Part shown: piece by piece, positions 10,866 through 22,800 of the stretch
Numbering within the stretch: position 1 is the stretch's first letter
How the letters are laid out: every line of letters begins with the position of its first letter
Source of the DNA: Echinarachnius parma
Taxonomy: Eukaryota; Echinodermata; Echinoidea; Clypeasteroida; Echinarachniidae
Assembly (NCBI GenBank): GCA_037951105.1
Contig: JBAMJV010003090.1
Coordinates: forward strand, 51,001-115,000
Direction: 5' to 3'
DNA: 64,000 nt
Notes under the pieces: model-generated
Databases searched by the model: none
Told to the model about the DNA's origin: nothing
The model's input: only the letters and a program-made list of their open reading frames with translations
Translations under genes and position numbers: made by a program

Positions 10866-11419
10866 GATGACATCTCTTTTCGTCTTGATTCTCAATTTAA
10901 TATCTCTACCTCCACATAGAAATTAGAAATACATCTCTCGAAAGACCGAAAGGAGAAAAAGACTCTGTATATGAAAAACAAAAACAAATAATAGCTAGAA
11001 CAATTTAATTCCAGGAACTTGTTTAAAGGTTATATCTGTATGTAATGTTATAAAAGAGAAACTAGAAGTAGAATAGAGCGGAAGCTCTTGTGTCTTGTCA
11101 TCTGTAATCTATTAATAAACAAAAACAATGGCAATGCAATGTTTTAAAACTTAAGCAAATTGTTACTTTGCCAAAAGGCAGTGTATACAACCACACTCGT
11201 GTGTCTTTAGCTTACGGCCACACTCGTGTGGCTGTATCCATAGAGCCGTGTATGGATACTGCCACACTCCATACGTATACACAGCTCTATGGATACAGCC
11301 ACACGCCGGCTATTCTTACGGCAGCACAATGCGTGTATTCCGACTTATAGCCATTAATCTGACCTATAGCCACTAATCTGACATATAGCCACTAAATAAA
11401 CTGACCTATAGCCACTAAA

Positions 11420-11450
11420 TTAGGGTTAGGGTTAGGGTTTAGGTTAGGGT
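11420..11450 (+). repeat. Interstitial TTAGGG telomere-like repeat
   Basis: Three perfect TTAGGG units followed by degenerate ones. TTAGGG is the animal telomere unit; here it is internal to a transposon-like palindrome. Confidence 0.85.
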
Positions 11451-11514
11451 AATATATATCCCCCGAAACTAATAAAGACAAAGCTTCTTCTGTTCCGCTG
11501 CAAATCAAGCCAAT

Positions 11515-11592
11515 CCGCTGTGGCGCAATGGATATGCGTGCTGGTCTGATAATCTAAAGACGCCGTGTATCGAGTTCGATGCTCGGTACATG
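11515..11592 (+). pseudogene. tRNA-like sequence, probably SINE or pseudogene
   Basis: TGGCGCAATGGAT resembles an A box and GAGTTCGATGCTC a B box at normal spacing. The anticodon stem is poor. Probably a tRNA-derived remnant. Confidence 0.4.
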
Positions 11593-13659
11593 CCGCCGCT
11601 TCTTTTGCGTAATCTCGTACTCGATGTTCGATAATATACAAGTCGGAAATTTTAGCTATTCGCATGCGCAAGTGTGGTTGTATCCATACACCGCTCTATG
11701 GATACAGCCACACGAGTGTGGCCGTAAGCTAAAGACACACGAGTGTGGCTGTATACACTGCCTTGCCAAAAAGTATGAGACTTCATTAATAACTTGGAAA
11801 TGGCAAACTCAAAATGTGCCTTTAACGCCGCCTCGCCCTCAGAGTCAGGTCAGGACACTTATTTTCTCGGCCTACAATTATTGAAGATAATTCAGCCTTC
11901 AGGGAACGACGTGAAATTTTTGCTGAAAAAGTGAAAGTGAAAGAAAGTGTATGGACAGGTCTCTTAACTTCGCGCGTATCCCAACTTCGCGCATCATAGG
12001 CGAGATACGCAAAAATTAGAACACGGACACGGCGACGGAAATTGTCAACGGCAAATGAAATCTGAGCACACATGAATTACTCATCAACCAAAAAATTAGC
12101 AGATAAAGAGCTATATTTCTGGAGAAATACTCACTTTTTGTGGTCCTTTTGTAAATCACAACTTTGGTGTTTCAACAAAATTATGGAGGAAGAATCAAGC
12201 AAATTAAAAGGAAATCGTTCCAGTAGAACATATTTGTTCAAAATGCTCCTTTATTCGACCTACCCTTCAAATTTACTTTCGGATCGTGCAATCTCCGTAG
12301 ATAGCTTGACAACGCTGCGCGTGCTAAGATGCTAATGCGCGCATCATCACACTGCCATTGAAAATGCGTGTTACAGTTTGCCGCATGGGGATACGTGTTA
12401 AGTCAATGGCAGGCATACCTGTTCTTGTCATGTGTAAAATACTCTGTATGTTACACATGACACCACACACTGCGTGGTGTCTTTGTTCTATCCCGGTAGC
12501 GTCCGGTCGTATCCATTAACAACTCATTGTCAACTGGGTCAAAGTGAATTCGCCAACACCCCTCGCACAATCAATTGCCCCGCCGAGCGAAAAAATAACG
12601 CACTACGTCAATGTGATTCTGTATGCTACACACAAACGGTATAGGTGGTGGGGCTAGTGATGGCAGGGTGCCCTAGGCCTAGTAAGGTATTGACGCGCGA
12701 AGTATGGACACTTCCGTACTCAGTGAAAAAGTTCTTGCTGATAAGTGATATGACATGCCACGGAATCGGCTCATAATATAACCACGAATTGTGAGTTTAA
12801 AATGAAATCGTTCAAGATTAATCGAATCCTCAGAATTTGAGGGGTAATTTATGATTGTTTGATTGAGATTACTGTAATTTTCTTTATCCTAAGCCACTTT
12901 GAAAAAATCTGAAATTCTCGTGCGCGAAGTTGGGACACACCTTCAAGCTTCATGGCTTCAAATCAATACAAACGTGCAGTTGCACGACTTGAAAGACCAA
13001 TAATTATATTTATAGTACATCCTACGTTATTTGTTATTGCCGATTGTTAAATCCAACTTTCAATTTTAGTTGAACAAATTATTTTCTTAATTTGGTAAAC
13101 ATCCCGTTATAAAATGCCAGTAAAACAAATAAATCACGTATTAAAAACAAGACACACACATTTTTCTATATATGGGGCAGTAATTAAGCATTATTCAGTC
13201 TGCTAGCACTCGACATTCACTATTAAAATCGAACATTACACAAGTTATACAGTTCATTTTCTTATAAAATACAAGGAACATAATTACCTATTTCATAATT
13301 ACTAAGATGTATTATTAGATAAAGACATAACTGTGGTACACTTACAAAATCTGCAAATCAAAACACGAGTTTTTCAATACAAAATAACGTAGCGTACTGT
13401 AACCAATGGCATTCTACGGAGAATAGTTCATTGACCTCGCTTCCCTGGCGGCGTTCAATTCCTATCCCATCATGCAATTTTGGGCCATTACGCATGCGCA
13501 GTTTGTGGCGCAAGCACAAAATAGGGAAATCAATGTTGTAGCGAACCGGGCCCGAAATACGAGCTTGTGAGGTGCCAAAAAATGACTTTTCTGAGCCCGA
13601 TGGGCTAGCCCAGACTTTCTGGTTTGGTCGAGAAGATTCAGACTGAACACACGGTGAAA

Positions 13660-13768
13660 ATGAAAGAGATGGTTGGTGGTTGCTGCGTCTGTGGGGACGA
13701 GCGTGGATGGACGGAAAACCCGCTGGTTTACTGCGACGGTCACAGTTGTAATGTCGCTGTGCATCAAG
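13660..13768 (+). CDS. MLLT10: MLLT10 exon 1 (PHD finger 1, first half)
   Basis: 36 codons plus one base; donor GGTAATG. Starts MKEMVGGCCVCGDERGW and contains NPLVYCDGHSC and VAVHQ. The in-frame sequence upstream reaches a TAG at 13606 with no other ATG, so this start is preferred. Confidence 0.92.
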
Positions 13769-16700
13769 GTAATGCATTATTAATGTTGTGTAGTTTCCTA
13801 TTGCAATTGTGCGTGACTGTCCCACACACTAACGGCTTCGTTGGCTTGAGCTACACACAGTTTTGAATGATTATTTTGGACCGTTTAGGCTGACCTGGAA
13901 ATGCTAGTAAGCGCTCATGTTTAACAATCTATTAGATCTAATGCTGAATGTAATTGTAGTGTAACACAGTCAGGTCGAAACATGATAAATTACAAATTTG
14001 TCAGCGTATATTTGACTTGTCGTGACGTTGATAATAATAATTAATAATTGGAAATGAATGAAATGAAAGTTGAAATTGAATTACATTTTGTCAATTTGTG
14101 ATCTTCTGAATCTTCTGAATATAATCCGGACATCGCTAGAAATCAGCACTATTGTCCAGAGCTGGTCTGTCTATCGTGCGGCGTGCATTTTAGTTCAACT
14201 TTAAGAGGTCTTTATTTAATTGATTTTTAAAGGCTAAGTGTGTGTTTGAGTTTTTGGTTGAGAAGCCTGGGTAGGTTGTTCCAATCTTTGAGTGTGTGAG
14301 GGAGGAAGCTGTTAAGGTATGCTTTAGTCTGGCATTGGAGTGGAGTATATCGATCAGGATCTCCTCTCATGGGTCGTGTTGACTTTTTTACGTATGTTGG
14401 GATATTGACTGCCGCTTCTTGATGATTATGGAATATGGAGAGTCTGCTAACTTTCCTCCGCTCTTGAAGAGGGGGCCAGTTCAGTGAGTTCACATGGTCA
14501 GTTACTCCTGTAATTCGGCGGTAGTCATTGACGACAAACCGTGCTGCCCGTCTTTGAACCATCTCTATCTTATTTATGAGGTTAGATTGATAAGGGTCCC
14601 ATACAGATGCAGCATATTCCAGTTTGGGGCGGACTAGGGCTTTGTAGGCAGCTGCTTTCACTTCAGTATCGCATCTTGAGAGATTTCTCCGTATGAAGCC
14701 TAATATCCTGCTGGCATCCTTTAAGATGTGGTTTATGTGGTGGTTCCATGACATGTCGTTGGAAAAGTGAATCCCAAGATAGGTACACTGGGTTACTACT
14801 TTTAGGTTGACTCCAGACATGTTGTATGTAAACAGTTTTGGATTTCTGCTTCTTGTTACATGCATTGTTTGGCATTTAGAGGGATTGAAGCTCATCTGCC
14901 ATGAGGCGGCCCACTCTTTCACAGCATCCAGGTCCCTCTGGAGTTGAACTTGGTCGTCGTGGTTGTAGATAGGGCGGAACAGTAGGCAGTCATCGGCAAA
15001 TAGTTTGATGCTGGTTTCCGAGCTCGGGTGTTCCCCAATGTCGTTAATGTAGAGAAGAAACATCAGCGGTCCAAGTACTGTGCCCTGGGGGACGCCTGAC
15101 GTAACGTGTATTGGGTGATGAAACTGTCTGACTCTGAACTGATGCGTACACTGTATATTGAAGATGTGATGTTGTGTAACCCGCAGACTGCTGCTGAAGC
15201 TGATATCCGCGGCTTATCGACAGAGCTGGAAGCGGAAGAAAGACAAAAAGAATATAAAGCCGGTGCACCACGGACAAAGTCAAAGATCGTGATCCATTTG
15301 ATAAAATGGAACATCCATAGCATAGTCAATAACGATTAACGGTCATCGTCAAATGATTTTGCTGATGAAAGATGTAATTGTGTGATAAATGCGATCATGC
15401 TCTTGTTTTTAGACCAAAGCAAAGGCATGAAATTACAACATAATCATACAACAAAAATGAAATCACAAAACCTCTTCCAAATCAAACAACATCACGTAAT
15501 TACCGATTGTACTATCACTCCCTGCAATTGGTAGCACAAAACACTACTTCACACACTACCATACTGTTGTGTGTCGCAGGCAATTCATAGACAATGTATG
15601 GCTGGTGTATATTTGTTGACACGCCAGCACATGTATTGTCTATTGTGCTTTATGCGACCAAGAAATTGTGTGTAAGTATAGCGTGTAAATGGTCATACTC
15701 TAGTTTGAAAATATGTGGCACACTGTCACAATTTGCAAGCCAAGGAAATGGACAATGGAAACATACATTAACACTCCATGGCCCCGTTGCAGAAAGAGAT
15801 GCAATCGATTGTAAAGTTGCAATTAGCTAAGTCTGATCATGTGACTAAAGGCGCACATCTGATTGGTTCAAATGCGCAAATTTTCTGACTTGCAATTAAT
15901 TGCAACTTTGCAATCGATTGCATCTCTTTCTGCAGCGGGACCCTAATGCAGAGCTGCCAACTAGTACGGATTTTCCGTAATTGGTACGGAAATTGACAAC
16001 CATTACGGGAGTACGGAATGCCGCTTACAAATTACGGGGAAAAAAAATAAAAATTTTTAAAAAATCGTTTTGGCTCTACCAGTCTAATCTCCGTATCATT
16101 AATTCTCTTACCATTTGTTTATTTGTTTTGTTTATTTGTGATACATGTAAAATACCTTCACTTTAGCAATAGATTAGCAGGGTTCAACGTGCCATTTTTT
16201 TCTTTATTTTTTTCGGTTACCCGTTCTGCTAAACGTTTTTGCCGATGACGGTCGGTTAACCGTCGTGTAACCGTTTCACTAAACTTATAGTTCATAGAGC
16301 CGCGTAGGAAATTACTGATTTCTTCCCCAAATTACTGATTTTGGGCCTTGAGAGTACTGATTTCATGTTCTAGAGGTTGGCAGCTCTGCTAATGTGTTAA
16401 CATGTTCAGTCAAACCTACCGTAAAACTCTGTGTATAAGACGCACTCGTGTATAAAACGCACTTTTTTTTTTTTTTTAGAATATTTTTTTTTACATGAAT
16501 ATTCATATATTCATGAGGTAGCAATGCTCATTAAATATGCAAAATACTAAATTAATTAATAACTTTTTTGTTGAGAAAAATGTATAACCACTGTTTAGAA
16601 AATTGAATATTAAATGAGTGCTGCTACTCATGAATATCTGAATATTCAATTAGTAGCAGTGTTACTGCTTAAAAACTTGCATTTTGTTTTGCTAACCACT

Positions 16701-16811
16701 ATAATTTATGTAGGAAAAAGGTATATTTTGATAAATGTTCCCCCTTATATCAAGCCCTAGACCAATTTAATATGCATTAAACATGACTACCGGGTGTCCC
16801 AAAAAAATAAA

Positions 16812-16848
<37 letters not shown>

Positions 16849-19800
16849 TTGGCTGTACCTGTGTATAAAACGCACCCCCACTTTGAAAATTTTCCGACGG
16901 AACAAAAAGTGCGTCTTATGCACGGAGTTTTACGGTATCTAAATGTTGTTCAAAGAAAATGTTTTCTTTCTTTAGGGCGCTAGCCAGACGAACCTCAAAA
17001 GATAAACCATAAGACAACGCTCGAAATTAGCATAGGCCCGGGGCCACCAAAAAATGCTGTCGGGCCAGTAAAAAACGCATATTTCAATGTTTGGTGGCCC
17101 GACTGGGCCACCAAAAAATAAAAATAAATAAATAAATAAAAAATAAAAATAAAAAAATAAATTATACCCTGTAGTCATGTTTAGTCCTGTTTAGGGCATG
17201 ACAAGAGCTTGCTTTTAAACGTAGCATTCAGCAAGTTATACCCTTTTCTCACATACAAAATATTGGTTAGTTAAAAAGTTGCAAGTTAATTAAGCAAGTA
17301 ACACTGCTGCTTATTGAGCAGCAGTACTCATTTTCTAACCAGTTATAAAAAAAAAATTCATATTAAAAATCGTTGTTACTTACTAGCAAATTACCCGTCA
17401 CCAGATCTTTGAGTAAGATAATGTTGTATGTTGTATATTTGTATTTCGTTATTTTTTGTATCTATCCTGTAAAAAACATTTGGTCAATTAATGGAATCTC
17501 TGTTTGAATGGTTATGATATGATTTAATAAGTGTATAATTAAAAATACAATCTCATATTCACAGGCATATGCGTACACGGGGGGGGGGGGGGGGGGTTCA
17601 AATTTCACTTTGATGAAAAAGGGCTGTTTTGGGGTTTCCCCCCCCTCAAAAACATATTCACGGACACCATGAACCCCCCTCACAAATTCTTCACCGACAC
17701 CCCGCCCCCTTTTGAAAGAATCTTCACCAGTACCCCCTCTCGAGAAAATCTTCATCGACACCCCCCTCGCGTCGAAAAATATTCACCGACAACCCCCCCC
17801 CCCCCTCGAAAAATCTTCTCCTACACCCTCACCACCCCCCTTCGAAAGAATCTTCACTGTTACTCCCTCTCAATAAAATCTTTACTGACACCCCCCTAGA
17901 AAATTCTTCACCGACAACCCCCCCCCCTCGAAAAATCTTCACAGAAACCCCCCTTTCAAGATTCTTCACCGACACCCCCCCCCCCCCCCCCCCGGTGGTG
18001 ATTCAATCTCATATTCAAAGGCATATGGGTACCCGGGTGGGGGGGGGGGTGAGGACACCCACCCCCCTTACAAATTCTTCACCGACACTCTCCCTCGAAA
18101 ATTCTTCACCGACAGCCCCCCCCCCCCCCTCCCCACTCGAAATACTTGACCGACACCTGACCCCTCAAAAATGTTGGTTGAGGAAATAACCACCCCCCCC
18201 CCCCCCCCTCAAAAAATATTCACGGACACCCACTCCCCTCACAAATTCTTCAGCGACACCGAAAGAATCTTCACTGGTACCCCCTCTCGAAAAAATCTTC
18301 ACTGACACCCCCCTCGAAAAATCCCCCACCCCCCATCGAGATTCTTCACCAACATCCCTCCCCCCTTCGAAAATTCTTCACCGCCCCCCCCCCCCCCACG
18401 AAATATTTGACCGACACCACCCTCGAAAATTCTTCACCGACACCCCCCTCGAAATACTTGACCGACACCCCCTCGAGTTACTTGACCGACACCCCCCTCG
18501 AAATACTTGGCCAACACCCAGCCCGTCGAAAATTTTGGTTGACGCAATAACCCCCCCTACCCCCCCCCCCCCCCTTGTAAAAACCCTAGGTATGCTGCCA
18601 GCGATCACATGTCAAACAATAAACAGTATTAATTAAATCGTTGTCAAGTAGATCAATAACCCTAATTCCTTGCTCTTCTTGTTTACACGTTATTTACAAA
18701 AAGCACACATTTTTTATACTTCAGTACAACAAAGTATGCACTTCGAGCAAACATTTACAATTAGCCTGTATTCAGAAAATTAAACCAGTGACAGAGAGAA
18801 ACCTATTTTGGTAGCCGTATACCCTGTTTTGCCAATTTTGTGAATATCGTGTTGAAAATGTGAACAAAAATCACCGATCAAATTCAGTCATGCATATACG
18901 GACATGTACAATCACACGAATGTGTGTACAATGTAGTAGATTGTGTGTTGACAATGCACAGATGCCGGACCTACAATATTCCGCTACTCTGTATATAGTC
19001 TATGCAAATTCCCCGCCCGACGGTCGCTTTCGCTTTTGGAATGTACCGTCCGTTTCTTGATAGAAATACATATATTTCATCAGATTTGTTTTAATTCTAT
19101 TCGAAAATCAGTCATTACAATTTTTAAATCCATATTATTTAAAAGTTTGAAAAACAACAATTCGCAAGCAAATTACGATAGTCTTAATTCAGGCGCACAC
19201 AGCGGCACACGTGTTATTTCCGATTTGACAGGCATACGATAATGTGCGTAAGTAATTTACAACGTATCGATTCCAGGCTGAACAAAGACTACATAATGAA
19301 AGGTCATTTCAGCAACACACTTTTCACGGTACTTCCGTCGCAAGCATGTGCGATGATCAGCGCTCGACGCGACTGCATGGCAAATGAACGTGGAATATTG
19401 GCCGATTCATAACTGACCACTGGTCAAACTGACCCCGACCTGACCCAGACCACAAACCTCTATGGGTCATCACCAATCACTACCCAAAGTTTGATGTTGG
19501 TGCCTCAATGCACTACGAAATGCATAGATGGACAGACAGACAGACAGACAGACAGACATACGTAATTGGCTACTTTAGTATAGTAGATTTCAGTTATTTT
19601 GCGTATTTTGCATATCTAATGAGCATCATGCTGCTCATGAATATTCATATATTACTACTCTAAACTACCTAATAAATGTGCAAGTTTTGTACTAACCACT
19701 ATTTTTGTACGTGAGAAAATGTGTATGTTGATGAATGCTAGACCAGTGGTATTATAAGCATTCCAACAGCACTACACAGTGTCTAAACAAAATTACAGGG

Positions 19801-22800
19801 TGTCTCAAAAAAAAAAAATCCCATAAATTCAACATCATGTTTGAAGTTTGAACAGTGTGTTGTGAGTTGTCTCACTTGTCTGCAATATTGTTCACGAAGA
19901 ATCCAATGTTTGTTTGATCAATAAAACACCACATCACCACAAAAGACATGACACACACACATTCATCCTAATTCATGTTTATTTAATTCATCTTACAATG
20001 AAACAAAAGGGAATACAAAATAAAAAGTATTGCCTAGTACCCTGAAACTATGAATATGGTTATTGTATACATTTTACTTTTGTTTTTCCTTATTTTTTCG
20101 GGCCAGTAGATTTTGGTTTCGGGCCACCAAATTTTGAAAAATACTAATTTTACACCAGCAAAAAAAGTTAATTTCGAGCATTGCATAAGATCACCCAATC
20201 AGTGAAAAAAAGCACACAGGGGCTCGGGGCAAATTCCCCTCAAAATGCCAAAAAGAGGCCCCGTAAATTGTATAAAGTGCAATGAAAAAACAAATTTTAG
20301 AGCATTATTTTCATGCAGGCAAGCTTGAAAAGTGGCCCCTGAAAAATAAATTGCCAATGGAGGCCCACCCCTGCCCCCCCCCCCCCCCCCCAAAAAAAAG
20401 GAAGAAATGTCTCAATGGTTTATTTACATGCAGAATACTCTCTAGAGTTACATTGAATGAAGGACGGTGCTAGCATTTTGAATGGACAAATACAAATGTA
20501 CGTATGTATCATGAATTAATTGTGTCACTGTTCAAATCTATATTCATAATTCAATAAAAAAATGTACCATTAATTTGTTTTATTGGTATTTGGATGTTAA
20601 CAAGTTCATGGAAATAGAAATGTGTATCATGAAATGATTTGTATCCTTAAAAATAAACATGTTTTATCATTTGTCTGTCTTTCAGCATGCTATGGCATTG
20701 TGAGTGTGCCGACTGGGCCATGGTTTTGTCGGAAGTGTGAGTCTCAGGAAAGAGCAGCGCGTGTGGTAAGTCTTGTTTACAAATTATATGAAGAGTATTT
20801 TAAATAAAATGCCAGTTTTTATTTAATACAGGTTTCAAAGGATACTTTGCTCAAATTTATATCCAAGTATATTTAATTTTTTCTTTAAAAAGTACTGCAG
20901 GTTCTAGATCACTTCAATTCAATCAATGTTTTAATGTACAAATGTGTAATTAATTCATACTTTTATTGATCATAGAGAAATGAAATTGTGGAAATTTTCC
21001 TCTTTATAATGTATACATGTACATGTTCTGAAGATCAATTTCTGTTTCAAACTGATTGTTTTATTATTCTTCTTATGAGTGTTTATTTCCTTTTCTTCCC
21101 AGAAATGTGAGTTGTGTCCTCAAAGAGAGGGTGCTTTGAAAAGAACAGACAATGGAGGTAAGATTCAGCAGTACATTTTTACAACTACAGTCAAATCTGT
21201 GTATAGTGTCTAGTGACCACCCATGAGAGACGAGAAAAGTAGCCACTGTAGACAGGTGACCTTTATAGACCGGTTCTATAACACTGTTTTTCCTCTGCTG
21301 GGAATCATTTTGGTGGCCACTATAGGCAGGTTGGCTGCTATAGACAGGTGGCAACTAAGACAGGTTTGACTGTATTTCATCTCAATCTCTGCATTGTACA
21401 TTTTAAATGTTGTCTTTGAAATAATTTAGTTTCGTTCAGTGTACACATTTGCTCTTTTGAACAGATTGGTGAAGTACATTTCTCAGTACTCCATTTCAAG
21501 ATGTGATACACAAATAGTTTTTTAACAAAGACACAAGTTTGAACAGTTTACATTTAGGCTCCTAACTGAGTCTTAAACACAACTTTTTATAAGGCACATT
21601 TGCTGCTGATTTTGTGTTGACGTGAATTACTGTTTCACGAATTGACTTGAACCTACATGTTCCAGCTTCATGTTATGGTGCAGTACATGTATGTGTCATT
21701 CACTACATTTTCATTCTAATAATTTCCCCCCTTTTAATCTCTCATCATTTGATACCAGGGTGGGCGCATGTTGTGTGTGCTCTGTATATCCCAGAAGTGT
21801 GCTTCGGCAATGTGATTTTGTGTTGACATGAATTACTCTTGCACAAATTGACTTGAACCTACATGTTCCAGCTTCATGTTATGGTGCAGTACATGTATGT
21901 GTCATTCACTATATTTCAGTCTAACAATTTCCCCTCTTTTAATCTCTCATCATTTGATACCAGGGTGGGCGCATGTTGTGTGTGCTCTGTATATCCCAGA
22001 AGTGTGCTTCGGCAATGTGTCAACCATGGAACCAATCCTACTTGCTATGATACCTCATGAGCGGTATAACAAGGTAAGTTATGTTTCAAGCGAAGTTTAA
22101 GATTAATAAACTGGAAAGACTAAGCTCACAAGATTTTACAGATTATTGATTTATAAAATAAATGATTAATTGCTTCAAGTTATATGGGGATTTCCATGAG
22201 AAAGTGGACAAAAACTTTAAAAACATACAATTATTTCAAATGTTAATTTTGTCTGTGTGATTTTTTTTATTTAATACTATTTTTGTTGTCATCCCTGGAT
22301 GTCGTATCTAGTACCATACATTAAACTTAACGCATGTGACTACACAGTGACAATCTTTAGATGTTTACGTTGATAATACATGTACATACTGTTCTATGTT
22401 TGCTTTTTTCTCTAGTCCTATTTTTGGTTTAAAAACCCATAATACTGTAGAATAAAAATAACAATTATTTGATCGATTGTATTGATGAATGATAAGACAT
22501 CGATGTCTTGATTCCCTGCTCTAGTCGTGTTTTCTGTGTGAGAGCAAGGGTCGGCAATCCAAGGCGACCACAGGCTGCTGTATGACGTGCAATCGCAATG
22601 GATGTAGGACATCCTTCCATGTTACTTGGTGAGATTCTTGTACTTTTTCTTCCTTTTCAGATTTTGATAAATTGATGCTTTCCTTTCAAAGATTCTTATG
22701 TCTGTACTTAAAATGTGCTTCATCTATTTCTCATGGTAAGATGATTTGGGTTATTTTTCTGAAATTTACAGATTTGACAATTTTTTTCTTAAAAATTTGC

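Larger units (their letters stand above)
11163..11770. mobile_element. Palindromic element with telomere-like core
   Basis: Arms of ~100-130 bp (TGCCAAAAGGCAGTGTATAC ... GGCCACACTCGTGTGGCTG and its complement ending GTATACACTGCCTTGCC) enclose three things: repeats of GACCTATAGCCACTAA, a short TTAGGG array (11420-11450) and a tRNA-like segment (11515-11592). It has no coding capacity. Confidence 0.75.
10866..13659. promoter_or_regulatory. Head-to-head intergenic region between CCDC148 and MLLT10
   Basis: About 2.8 kb separates the two start codons, so both promoters should lie here. The first half holds a palindromic element (11163-11770). From about 12290 to 12750 the sequence has more CpG dinucleotides than its surroundings (CGCGCATC, GACGCGCGAAG), which fits a shared promoter zone. 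I see no convincing TATA box and cannot place a transcription start. Confidence 0.4.
17018..20180. mobile_element. Second copy of element E, split by a 2.2-kb insertion
   Basis: 17018-17382 matches the left part of 9368-10226, and 19590-20180 matches the right part. The break falls where the intact copy reads ATCGTTATTAGTAATTTCAG, so the middle is a later insertion. Confidence 0.78.
13769..20685 (+). other. MLLT10 intron 1, packed with mobile elements
   Basis: A 6.9-kb intron. It holds a truncated non-LTR retrotransposon (14190-15116), MITEs at 15780-15943, 15951-16388 and 16417-16936, and element E (17018-20180) split by a C-rich insertion. Outside these I see no exon, apart from the odd open frame at 15106-15339 noted separately. 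Confidence 0.8.

Noticed and set aside
13358-13825. 155-codon minus-strand frame overlapping MLLT10 exon 1
   Set aside because: Antisense shadow of the PHD exon and promoter region; no protein-family features.
14227-15063. Host gene encoding a reverse transcriptase-like protein
   Set aside because: Motifs and the missing 5' part match a truncated non-LTR element in an intron.
17669-18189. Pro/Thr-rich open frames
   Set aside because: Product of the C-rich minisatellite; no start context, conservation or splice sites.
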